Source: Youhaiella tibetensis (GTDB taxonomy: Bacteria > Pseudomonadota > Alphaproteobacteria > Rhizobiales > Devosiaceae). Taken from it: DNA of 64,000 nt. The stretch spans positions 62,001 through 126,000 of the forward strand of contig NZ_CP041690.1 of the NCBI RefSeq assembly GCF_008000755.1. Direction: 5' to 3'. The first letter of the stretch is position 1; each line of letters opens with the position of its first letter. The notes under the pieces were generated by a model. It saw nothing but the letters and a program-made list of their open reading frames with translations, ran no database searches and was not told where the DNA came from. The position numbers and the translations under genes were made by a program. Shown in pieces: positions 1-7,467 of this stretch.

Positions 1-829
1 GCCCCAGGAGCAGCGGGCGCGGCGCTTCGGTCTCTTCAACGCCATGTTCGGCGCCGGCTTCATCATCGGCCCGGTTCTGGGCGGTGTGCTCGGCGACCAC
101 TGGCTGCGCCTGCCCTTCCTCGCCGCCGCCATCCTCAACGCCATCAACCTGCTGCTTGCCTGCTTCGTTCTGCCCGAATCCCATCCGCCTACCCCGGGGC
201 GCATCAACCTGCGCGAGCTCAACCCCCTGCGCCCGCTGCGCTGGCTGTTTTCGCTGCGGCCCCTGCTGCCGGTCGTGCTGGTCTTCTTCGTGCTCAGCGC
301 CACCGGGGAGGCATATGGCACCTGCTGGGCGCTCTGGGGTCAGGATGCCTTCCAGTGGAACGGCCTCTGGATCGGTCTCTCGCTGGGTGCCTTCGGCATC
401 AGCCAGACCCTCGCCCAGGCCTTCCTGCCCGGTCCCGCCGTCAGGCTCATGGGCGAGCGCGCCACCGTCCTCACCGGCATGGCGGGCGCGGGCCTCGCCC
501 TCCTCGCCATGGCCTTCACCAGCCAGGGTTGGGTGGTCTTTGCGGTCATGCCCATATTCGCCCTGGGCGGCATCGGGGTCCCGGCGCTCCAGGCCCTCGC
601 GACCCGCATGGTCGAGGAAAGCCGGCAGGGCCAGCTCCAGGGCGTCATCGCCTCGACGGTCAGCCTTGCGTCCATCGCCGGCCCGCTGGTCTTCTCCACG
701 CTCTATATGGCCGTGCGCCAGAGCTGGCCGGGCGCCATCTGGCTTTCGGTCGTCGCCGTCTACGCGCTCGCCGCCATCATGGTTGCCGCCCTGCGCTTCG
801 CTCCCGCGGCGGCCCCGCTCGAAGCCTGA
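1..829 (+). CDS. MFS transporter, Tet(A)-like drug exporter (5' truncated by window)
   Basis: The frame is open from base 2, so the gene begins before the window; the internal Met at 44 is not the start. The visible part is the second half of a 12-helix major facilitator. It contains the drug/H+ antiporter motif IIGPVLGG (motif C) followed by about seven hydrophobic segments. Family knowledge: TCR/Tet MFS proteins export tetracyclines or other small molecules at the inner membrane using proton motive force. The overall spacing resembles TetA, but substrate cannot be read from sequence and many environmental homologues do not give resistance. It is convergent with the acetyltransferase gene, only 15 bases away. 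Confidence 0.85.
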   Translation, partial: PQEQRARRFGLFNAMFGAGFIIGPVLGGVLGDHWLRLPFLAAAILNAINLLLACFVLPESHPPTPGRINLRELNPLRPLRWLFSLRPLLPVVLVFFVLSATGEAYGTCWALWGQDAFQWNGLWIGLSLGAFGISQTLAQAFLPGPAVRLMGERATVLTGMAGAGLALLAMAFTSQGWVVFAVMPIFALGGIGVPALQALATRMVEESRQGQLQGVIASTVSLASIAGPLVFSTLYMAVRQSWPGAIWLSVVAVYALAAIMVAALRFAPAAAPLEA

Positions 830-844
830 TTACCGGCGCCGGCG

Positions 845-1375
845 CTAGAGGTGCTTGAGCACTCGCGCCGGCACCCCCGCCACCAGCGTGCCGGCGGGAA
901 CGTCCCGGCTGACCACCGCGCCGGCCGCGACCACCGCATCGTCCGCGATGGTGACGCCCGGCAGGATGGTCGCGGCCGCTCCGATCCAGACATTGTTCCC
1001 GATGGAAATGGGCCTGGCCACGATGCCATTGCGCCGCTCGGCAGGAGACAGCGGGTGCCCGGCCGACACCAGGTTGACCTTGGGGCCGATCATCACGTCG
1101 TTCCCGATGCTGATGCCGCCCATATCCATGAAATGGCATCCCTGGTTGATGAAGACATTGTCCCCGATCGTGATGTTGAGCCCGCAATCGGTCGAAAACG
1201 GCGGAATGACCATGAAGCGCTGCCCGACGGGCTTGCCGATGAGCTCGCTGAACGCGGCATTGAGGCCCTCCAGGTCATCGAACCCGATCTCGCTCAGCCG
1301 CGCCGAAAGCCGCACGGCACGCTGGACGTTCTCGAAGCGGGCGCGACCTTCGGCGGAGCGGGCGGGATTGGTCAT
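845..1375 (-). CDS. sugar O-acetyltransferase, hexapeptide-repeat (maltose/nodulation acetyltransferase-like)
   Basis: A 176-residue protein with an N-terminal helical segment and a left-handed beta helix of repeated [LIV]-G-x4 hexapeptides (for example ITIGDN, ISIGND, IGNNVWIGAAATILPG). A His in SAGHPL is the expected catalytic His. This matches the LacA/Maa/NodL acetyltransferases, which move acetyl from acetyl-CoA to a sugar hydroxyl in the cytoplasm. I chose ATG at 1375 over an in-frame GTG at 1417, because family members begin close to the conserved helix. It lies 51 bases downstream of the LysR gene and may be read with it; no link to aromatic catabolism is apparent. Confidence 0.85.
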   Translation of the reverse strand: MTNPARSAEGRARFENVQRAVRLSARLSEIGFDDLEGLNAAFSELIGKPVGQRFMVIPPFSTDCGLNITIGDNVFINQGCHFMDMGGISIGNDVMIGPKVNLVSAGHPLSPAERRNGIVARPISIGNNVWIGAAATILPGVTIADDAVVAAGAVVSRDVPAGTLVAGVPARVLKHL

Positions 1376-1426
1376 GATGGCGGGTTCCCCGGGGCGAATC
1401 GGCCGCGATCGTACCACCCTTCGCTC

Positions 1427-2626
1427 CTAGCCGGCCCGCCGTTCCTCCCCCGTACGGGCCGCCTCGACCACCGCCTCGAGTTCGTCGAGAAACTCCTGCT
1501 GCGCCCGGGTGGGCGACCAGCCGTCACGCAGCGTCAGCCCGATGGGCCGGAAGGTATCCGGCAGCGGCACGGCGAGCTCATGGACCGCGCCCAGGTCGAG
1601 ATCGGGCTCGATCTGCAGGCGCGAGATGAACCCCAGATGGTCCGAGACCTGCAGCAGTTCGCGCATCAGCACCATCGAGCCGGTTTCGATCAGGCTTCGC
1701 GGCGCGAGTCCCTGCGTCTCGACCAGCCGCGTGAAGACCTGTCGGGTCGGCGTGCCCTCGGCGGCCACCACCCAGGGAAAGCCGGCGATATCGGCAACGC
1801 TCGCCGGAGGGGTGCCCCGGCGCAGCGGATGATCCTTGCCGCACACGATGATGAGTTCATCCTCGAACAGCGGGCGCTGCACCACGTCCCCGATCGGGGC
1901 GGGGTTGCGCAGCGCCCCGACCAGGAAGTCGATCTCGCCCCGGCGCAGGCTCGTGAGCATGTCCTCATAGGGCCCGTCGAGAACCTTGATCGGCAGTTTC
2001 GGCCGGCGAACGCGGAAGCGGGCGATGGCGCGCGGCAGAATATAGGAGCGCGATAGCGGCATGCCGCCGATGACGAGCCGCCCGACTTCCCGGCCCAGCA
2101 ACTCGCCCAGCTCCGCCTCGCCCTGGTCCAGCTCCACGAAGGCCACCTGCGTGGCCCGCGTCAGCATTTCGGCGGCGCGCGTGGCGATCATGCCATGCGG
2201 GGTGCGCTCGAAAAGCGCGCGCCCGATTTCCCGCTCGAGCCCGGTAATGGCCCGATGCACCGTTGGCTGCGCCAGCCCAAGGCGCCGCGCCGCCAGCGTG
2301 AAGTTTTCCGCCTCCGTCACCGCCACCAGCGCGACCAGCTGCGCGGTGGTCGCGGTGATGCGCAGGCGTGGCGCCAGCTCGCTCAATGTCGGATCGAGAA
2401 GCCCGAAGGCGCGTCGCACGCGCCGGGCCAGCACGGTTCCGGGCTCGGTGACGAAAAGGCCCTGTGCGCGGCGCTGGAAGAGTTCGGTCTCCGGCTCCCG
2501 TTCGAGCTTGCGGATCGCCTGCGTCACGGCCGGCTGGGATACGTGGCAGATTTCGGCCGTGCGCGTGATCGAGCCGTGGTCGACTACCGCCAGGAACGCC
2601 CGCAAATGCCTCAGGTTCGCTCTCAT
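1427..2626 (-). CDS. LysR-family regulator with two tandem DNA-binding domains
   Basis: At 399 residues it is about 100 longer than a normal LysR protein. The reason is visible: a winged-helix LysR domain at residues 1-65 (LRHLRAFLAVVDHGSITRTA, then SQPAVTQAI) is followed by a second one at about 95-155 (LAARRLGLAQPTVHRAI). The usual periplasmic-binding-like effector domain occupies about 180-390. Its ATG overlaps the stop of the oxidoreductase gene by four bases (ATGA), so the two are probably translationally coupled. Gene order suggests it controls the divergent dctPQM and gal genes in the manner of GalR; three 19-bp inverted sequences with LysR-like T-N11-A spacing occur upstream of these units. 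Inference: ligand is gallate or a pathway intermediate. Confidence 0.9.
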   Translation of the reverse strand: MRANLRHLRAFLAVVDHGSITRTAEICHVSQPAVTQAIRKLEREPETELFQRRAQGLFVTEPGTVLARRVRRAFGLLDPTLSELAPRLRITATTAQLVALVAVTEAENFTLAARRLGLAQPTVHRAITGLEREIGRALFERTPHGMIATRAAEMLTRATQVAFVELDQGEAELGELLGREVGRLVIGGMPLSRSYILPRAIARFRVRRPKLPIKVLDGPYEDMLTSLRRGEIDFLVGALRNPAPIGDVVQRPLFEDELIIVCGKDHPLRRGTPPASVADIAGFPWVVAAEGTPTRQVFTRLVETQGLAPRSLIETGSMVLMRELLQVSDHLGFISRLQIEPDLDLGAVHELAVPLPDTFRPIGLTLRDGWSPTRAQQEFLDELEAVVEAARTGEERRAG

Positions 2627-3498
2627 CGTCGTGCCGCCAGCACCGCGTCGAGTAGCCCGGGCAGGGGCCCTGGCCCGACCTCGAGGTCCAGCGCGCCCAT
2701 CTCGTCCTGCCAGAGGGCGGTGGCGGCCGAAAGCCGGGATGGCAGCCGGAGCTCGGTCAGCGTCGCCACCACCTCGCGCATCTCGGCCGCCCGCCGGGTG
2801 CCGTGCTCGAGCATGCGCCCCAGGTTATAGGCCGTGCGCGCGGCCCAATCGATCTCCGGATCGGACTGCGCGAACGAGGCCAGAACCGCCTCTTCCACCC
2901 CGGCGCGGCGCGCCGCCAGCAGGCACTCCGCGGTCAGCGCCTCGAGGCCCTTCACCAGCACCGAGCGGATCATCTTGACTGCCGAAGCGTCGCCCACCGC
3001 GGGCCCCGCAACCTGCCCGTCCATGCCGAGTGCCGTGATCGCTGCCAGCGCTTGCGTCGCCTCGGGCCCTGCCAGCAACACGGGCGTCCGGTGCCGGCGC
3101 GGATGGACCGGCGCCATGATGGCCATGTCGACATAGTGCCCCCCGGCCGCCTCGATGGACGCGGCTGCGGCGCGTTTGGTGCCCGGCGCGCTCGAAGAGC
3201 CATCGAGCCAGAACGTCCCAGTCCGCAGGTGTGGCGCCGCCGCGCGGGCCACCGCGACCGCCTGGTCGGTCGGCACCAGCGAGAACACCGTCGTCGCCCT
3301 TTCGAGGAGTGCCGCGGGCGTGGTGACGGGCACGACGCCCAGCTCGGCGCAGGCCGAGATCATCTGCGCCCGTTCCGGTCCCTCGACGAGCTTGAGATCA
3401 TAGGCCGCCATCTCGCCTGCGGGCAGCGCCCAGCCGCGCGCAAAGGCCTGTCCCGCCTCGCCGAATCCCACCAGCCCCAGTTCGCTTTCTAAAGCCAT
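2623..3498 (-). CDS. NAD(P)-dependent oxidoreductase, 6PGDH/3-HIBADH type with DUF1932 domain
   Basis: A 291-residue protein that opens with the dinucleotide fold GLVGFGEAG and has an all-helical C-terminal half typical of the DUF1932 branch of beta-hydroxyacid dehydrogenases. Start ATG 3498 is chosen over an earlier in-frame codon because GGGGAGG lies a few bases upstream. It is the first gene of the leftward unit, coupled to the LysR gene, and has a copy of the putative operator 64 bases upstream. Relatives occur beside gallate and protocatechuate 4,5-cleavage genes, but I know of no fixed reaction for them. It may oxidise or reduce a hydroxy-acid side product of the pathway. Confidence 0.8.
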   Translation of the reverse strand: MALESELGLVGFGEAGQAFARGWALPAGEMAAYDLKLVEGPERAQMISACAELGVVPVTTPAALLERATTVFSLVPTDQAVAVARAAAPHLRTGTFWLDGSSSAPGTKRAAAASIEAAGGHYVDMAIMAPVHPRRHRTPVLLAGPEATQALAAITALGMDGQVAGPAVGDASAVKMIRSVLVKGLEALTAECLLAARRAGVEEAVLASFAQSDPEIDWAARTAYNLGRMLEHGTRRAAEMREVVATLTELRLPSRLSAATALWQDEMGALDLEVGPGPLPGLLDAVLAARR

Positions 3499-3561
3499 TT
3501 GCGCCTCCCCGAGGCACCTTGCGCCCGCCTTGGTCCCAGGCAATTCCATTTCCCGGCGGGG

Positions 3562-3580
3562 TCATAAGTTTGCGCTATAG
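3562..3580 (-). promoter_or_regulatory. putative GalR-type operator, copy A
   Basis: On the minus strand this reads CTATAGCGCAAACTTATGA. It shares 13 of the 14 arm positions with copies B and C once Y/R choices are allowed (CYATAGC-N5-CTTATGR). It contains ATA-N9-TAT with T-N11-A spacing, as in LysR-family sites. It lies 64 bases upstream of the leftward oxidoreductase-regulator unit. Confidence 0.6.
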
Positions 3581-3657
3581 CAGACATCGCTCGCACCGCG
3601 AAATCGCCTGTGGGGTCTGGCCGCGCTCCTTGCTGGAGGGGAGAGGTGGCGTCGAGG

Positions 3658-3676
3658 CTATAGCAATTACTTATGG
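3658..3676 (+). promoter_or_regulatory. putative GalR-type operator, copy B
   Basis: Reads CTATAGCAATTACTTATGG. It is the second copy of the 19-bp sequence and is oriented toward dctP, 105 bases before its ATG. Copies A and B sit 78 bases apart in the divergent control region 3499-3781, one per direction, as expected for a LysR regulator acting on both promoters. Confidence 0.6.
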
Positions 3677-3781
3677 ACCGGTGGTCGTTTTGAAATGGCT
3701 TCAGGTTCTGGTTTCTCCCAACAGTCTGCGGCATGCGCGGGAGGCTACGCACGCTGCCGCGACCAAATGGGAGGATCGACG

Positions 3782-4768
3782 ATGATCGCAAAACGACTTC
3801 TGGCCGCCGCTGCCCTGGCGGCATTCTCGCTGAGCCCGGCCCTGGCCGACGAGCTCTCCTTCGCCAACTACATGGCCCCGACCAATCCGTACGAGGCGGG
3901 CGCCTTCATCCCGTTCACCGAGATGGTCAGGGACATGACCAACGGCCAGGTGACGGTAAAACTCTATTCGGGTGGCGAACTGGGTGCCGGCCCGGTCGAG
4001 CAGTACAACCGCGCCGTCGATGGCGTGGCCGACCTCGCCATCGGCCTGCCGGGCTATACCGCCTCCAATTTCCCGCTCACGCTCCTCTCCGAGCTTCCGG
4101 GGGTGCTGACCGAGGCCGGCGGCACCCAGACCCTCTGGGACCATATCGACCTGCTCAAGGACGAATATAGCCGCGTCCAGCTCATCAGCCTGTGGAGCAA
4201 TGCCCGGAACGTGCTCTACATGCGCGACACGCCCGTCCGCACCCCGGCCGATATCGCCGGCAAGAAGATCCGCGTGCCTTCGCGCAATGCGGGCCTCATC
4301 GTTGAGAGCTGGGGTGGCTCGCCCGTCTCCATGCCGGTTTCCGACATCTACAACGCCCTCCAGACCGGCGTCATCGACGGCGCCATGATCGATGGCACCG
4401 CCACCGGCGCCTTCAAGCTGGGCGAAGTGGCCAAATACGTCACCACCGGCATGAACACCACCATCTCCCCCTTCTTCATCGTCATGAACAAGGACCGGTT
4501 CGATGCCCTTTCTGCGGACCAGCAGCAGGCGGTCAAGGAAGCGGGCATGAAGGCGTCCCTGCTCGCCAACCAGACGCAGCTCGAAGCGGCGCGCGCCGGC
4601 ATCGAGGCCTTCAACGCCATGGACGGCAAGGAAGCGATCGCGCTTAGCGCCGATCAGGCCAGGGCGTTCGACGATCTTTCCGCCCCCATCCGCGATACAG
4701 TCGTCAACGAAGCCGAGGCCAGCGGCCTGCCCGCCAAGGCCTATGTCGCCGCGCTGATGGGCAAGTGA
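3782..4768 (+). CDS. dctP: TRAP transporter solute-binding protein DctP
   Basis: A 328-residue periplasmic protein. It has a Sec signal peptide (MIAKRLLAAAALAAFSLSPALA, cleaved before DELSFAN) and the DctP-family core, including the GKKIRVPSRNAGLIVESWGG segment where the conserved Arg that binds carboxylates sits. The start is set by GGGAGG at 3769-3774. It captures an organic acid for the DctQM channel encoded immediately downstream. Position between the LysR regulator and the gal enzymes suggests the ligand is gallate, a related aromatic acid or a tricarboxylic intermediate; this is inference from context. Confidence 0.93.
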   Translation: MIAKRLLAAAALAAFSLSPALADELSFANYMAPTNPYEAGAFIPFTEMVRDMTNGQVTVKLYSGGELGAGPVEQYNRAVDGVADLAIGLPGYTASNFPLTLLSELPGVLTEAGGTQTLWDHIDLLKDEYSRVQLISLWSNARNVLYMRDTPVRTPADIAGKKIRVPSRNAGLIVESWGGSPVSMPVSDIYNALQTGVIDGAMIDGTATGAFKLGEVAKYVTTGMNTTISPFFIVMNKDRFDALSADQQQAVKEAGMKASLLANQTQLEAARAGIEAFNAMDGKEAIALSADQARAFDDLSAPIRDTVVNEAEASGLPAKAYVAALMGK

Positions 4769-4769
4769 G

Positions 4770-5285
4770 TTGAGCACGCCGCAATCTGGGGGCGCCCGAT
4801 GGCTGGCGGTGGCCGACAAGGCCACCCTTGCCCTCGCCACGCTGGCGGGGATCGGCTTGCTGATCCTCGTCGGGCTGGTGGCGGTGGGCGTGGTGCTGCG
4901 CTACGTCTTCGCCCGGCCCATCGTGGGCATCAACGAGATCGTGCAGATGGTCTCGGTCGCCGTGGTGATGCTGGCCTTGCCCTGGTCCACCTCCCAGGGA
5001 GTTCATGTGCGCGCCGATGTGCTCGATGAAGCCATCGGCCCCTATGGGCGCCTCCTCGGCGACATCCTTTCGCGCGCGCTCTCGATCGCCGTCCTCGCCA
5101 TCCTCACCCAGCGCGCCTGGGTCAAGATGCTCGATACCCTCGCCTATGGCGATGCCAGCAACATGCTGGGCCTGCCCATCTGGCCGCTCCATGCGCTTCT
5201 GGCCCTGGGCGTGGCGGTGACCATCCCGATCCTGGCGCTGCAGATCCTTTCCGCCCTGGCGGACCATTTCAAGGTGCTCAAGTGA
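4770..5285 (+). CDS. dctQ: TRAP transporter small permease DctQ
   Basis: A 171-residue membrane protein with four predicted helices (for example LATLAGIGLLILVGLVAVGV and the region after NEIVQMV), the length and topology of DctQ. The start is a TTG one base after the dctP stop, and there is no better in-frame codon. It anchors and stabilises the large permease DctM in the inner membrane. Its end overlaps the dctM start as GTGA, so the three genes form one translationally coupled unit. Confidence 0.9.
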   Translation: MSTPQSGGARWLAVADKATLALATLAGIGLLILVGLVAVGVVLRYVFARPIVGINEIVQMVSVAVVMLALPWSTSQGVHVRADVLDEAIGPYGRLLGDILSRALSIAVLAILTQRAWVKMLDTLAYGDASNMLGLPIWPLHALLALGVAVTIPILALQILSALADHFKVLK

Positions 5286-6586
5286 GCGGCACGTTTCTGG
5301 GCGTCATCGCCATTGCCGGGCTCTTCGCCCTTCTCATCCTGCGCACGCCCGTGGCTTTCGCCATGCTGATCGTCGGCTTCTTCGGCACCTGGATGCTGCG
5401 CGGCCTCAACTCGGCCGGTGCCGTGCTGATCACGGAGACCTATTCGACTGTCTCCAACGATTCCCTCATCGTCGTGCCCATGTTCATCCTGCTCGGCAAG
5501 GTCGCCTCGCGGGCCGGCTTCAGCCGGGGGCTTTACGACGCCGCCTATGCCTGGGTCGGCCGTTTCCGGGGTGGGCTGGCCTCGGCCTCCGTGCTCGGCT
5601 GCGCTGCCTTCTCGGCGGTCAGCGGCTCCTCGGTCGCCACCGCCATCACCATCGGCAAGGTGGCCCTGCCCGAGATGAAGCGGCTCGGCTATTCGTCAGG
5701 CCTGGCGACGGGAGCGGTTGCCGCCGGGGGCACGCTGGGCTTCCTCATTCCGCCCTCCACCGGCTTCGTGCTCTACGCCATCCTCACCGAGGAATCGATC
5801 GGGCGGCTCTTCATGGCCGGCATCCTGCCGGGCCTTTTGCTCACCGTCCTCTTCATGGTCACCATCTGGATCATCGCCGTGCGCGATCCCCGGGCCGGCC
5901 CGCGCGGCGAGGACATGAGCTGGCGGGCGCGCCTGAAGGCCTCCAGTTCCTCCGCGCCGCTCCTGGCCGTGATCGTGCTCTCGATCGGCGGCATCTATGC
6001 GGGCGTCTTCACGCCCGTCGAAGCCTCCGCCGTCGGGGCGGCGCTGGTCATCCTCATCGCCTTCGGCATGCGGGCCATCGGTCCGCGCGGACTCTGGGAT
6101 GCGGTGCTCGAAACCGTCAAGACCTCGGCCATGCTCTACATGATCATGGTGGGCGCCAACGTCCTCAATCCGTTCCTGGCCATGACCGACCTGCCGCGGG
6201 CCCTGGGCTCGACCCTTACCGGGTTCGGGCTGGGATCCTATGGCACGCTGGTGCTGATCCTGCTGACCTATGTGGTGCTGGGCATGTTCCTGGATGGGCT
6301 GGCCATGCTGGTGCTCACCGTTCCGATGTTCTTCCCCGTGGTGACGGGGCTGGGCTTTGATCCCATCTGGTTCGGCGTCGTGGTGGTGGTCGTCATCGAG
6401 ATGGGCATGATCACCCCGCCGGTCGGGCTCAATGTCTTCGTCGTCAAGACCGCGGCCCAGGACGTGCCCATGGCCACCATCTTCCGGGGCGTCACCCCGT
6501 TCCTGCTGGCCATGCTCGTCGGGCTCGCCCTCATCATCCTCGTGCCGCAGATCGCCCTGCTCCTGCCCAACTCGATGTTCGGCTGA
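5282..6586 (+). CDS. dctM: TRAP transporter large permease DctM
   Basis: A 434-residue protein with about twelve hydrophobic segments and the hallmarks of the DctM/IT superfamily: GSSVATAITIGKVALPEM, GGTLGFLIPPS and, near the C-terminus, EMGMITPPVGLNVFV. It is the ion-coupled (usually Na+) channel of the TRAP importer. It starts at GTG 5282, overlapping dctQ. A 146-base gap separates it from galB and contains operator copy C, so the gal enzymes may have their own promoter in addition to read-through. Confidence 0.93.
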   Translation: MSGTFLGVIAIAGLFALLILRTPVAFAMLIVGFFGTWMLRGLNSAGAVLITETYSTVSNDSLIVVPMFILLGKVASRAGFSRGLYDAAYAWVGRFRGGLASASVLGCAAFSAVSGSSVATAITIGKVALPEMKRLGYSSGLATGAVAAGGTLGFLIPPSTGFVLYAILTEESIGRLFMAGILPGLLLTVLFMVTIWIIAVRDPRAGPRGEDMSWRARLKASSSSAPLLAVIVLSIGGIYAGVFTPVEASAVGAALVILIAFGMRAIGPRGLWDAVLETVKTSAMLYMIMVGANVLNPFLAMTDLPRALGSTLTGFGLGSYGTLVLILLTYVVLGMFLDGLAMLVLTVPMFFPVVTGLGFDPIWFGVVVVVVIEMGMITPPVGLNVFVVKTAAQDVPMATIFRGVTPFLLAMLVGLALIILVPQIALLLPNSMFG

Positions 6587-6637
6587 GCCAGGCAAACCGC
6601 GGGGATCGGGCGGTTCCCGCGGCGTTTTCCGTCAACG

Positions 6638-6656
6638 CCATAGCGTCCGCTTATGG
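6638..6656 (+). promoter_or_regulatory. putative GalR-type operator, copy C
   Basis: Reads CCATAGCGTCCGCTTATGG, the third copy of the 19-bp sequence. It lies in the dctM-galB gap, 76 bases before galB. The left and right arms are near-perfect reverse complements of each other (CCATAGCG and CGCTTATGG with one extra base), so a dimeric regulator could bind. Confidence 0.6.
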
Positions 6657-6732
6657 GCGGGCCCGCCTTTCGATTTGGCTAGTCCGCCCGGCCTTTGCCA
6701 AATGGGCGCAAATGGAATTCAGGAGGGGATAA

Positions 6733-7467
6733 TTGACCCAATCCAAGACTGCTCTCGTCATCAGCGCCCATGCGGCCGACTTCGTCTGGCGCTGCGGGGG
6801 CGCCATCGCCCTCCATGCCGCCATGGGCTACGAGGTGACCGTGGTCTGCCTCTCGTTCGGGGAGCGCGGGGAGTCGGCCAAGCTCTGGAAGCAGCCCGGC
6901 ATGACGCTCGATCGCGTCAAGGCGGCGCGGCGCGACGAGGCCGAGCGGGCTGCCGAAAAGCTGGGCGTGCATGACCTCGTCAGCTTCGATCTGGGCGACT
7001 ACCCCCTGCGCCTCGACGACGAGGACAAGTTCCGCCTGGTCGACGTGATCCGCCGGGTGCAGCCGGCCTTCATGCTCAGCCACTCCCAGTACGATCCCTA
7101 CAATACCGACCACATGTATGCCACCCAGGTGGCCCTCGAGACCCGCATGATCGCCCAGGCCTGGGGCCACAATCCCGGCCAGAAGGTGCTCGGCGCCTCC
7201 CAGCTCTATCTCTTCGAGCCGCACCAGACCGAGCAGATGGGCTGGAAGCCCGATGTGTTCCTCGACATCACCGAGGTCTGGGACAGGAAGCGCGCCGCCA
7301 TCGAATGCATGGAGGGCCAGGAGCACCTGTGGGATTTCTACACCCGCGTCGCCCAGAACCGGGCCAACCACTTCCAGCGCAATTCCGGCGGCCAGTCGAG
7401 TGGACGCGCCGCCAAATACGCGGAAGGCTTCCAGTCCGTCTTCCCCCGCACCGTGGATGAGCTCTGA
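6733..7467 (+). CDS. galB: 4-oxalomesaconate hydratase, PIG-L type (GalB)
   Basis: A 244-residue PIG-L/LmbE-fold zinc enzyme. The metal motif of the fold appears as SAHAADFVWRCGG near residue 10, with a later histidine in NTDHMY. Established knowledge: in Pseudomonas putida the gallate-pathway hydratase GalB is a PIG-L protein that adds water to 4-oxalomesaconate to give 4-carboxy-4-hydroxy-2-oxoadipate. The substitution of AHAAD for the usual AHPDD fits that branch, not sugar deacetylases. The start is TTG at 6733, set by AGGAGGGG at 6721-6728. Neighbouring galC and galD support the assignment. Confidence 0.85.
   Translation: MTQSKTALVISAHAADFVWRCGGAIALHAAMGYEVTVVCLSFGERGESAKLWKQPGMTLDRVKAARRDEAERAAEKLGVHDLVSFDLGDYPLRLDDEDKFRLVDVIRRVQPAFMLSHSQYDPYNTDHMYATQVALETRMIAQAWGHNPGQKVLGASQLYLFEPHQTEQMGWKPDVFLDITEVWDRKRAAIECMEGQEHLWDFYTRVAQNRANHFQRNSGGQSSGRAAKYAEGFQSVFPRTVDEL

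Noticed and set aside
851-2056. 401-codon open frame on the plus strand
   Set aside because: Mirror of the acetyltransferase and LysR genes, which have clear family motifs on the other strand.
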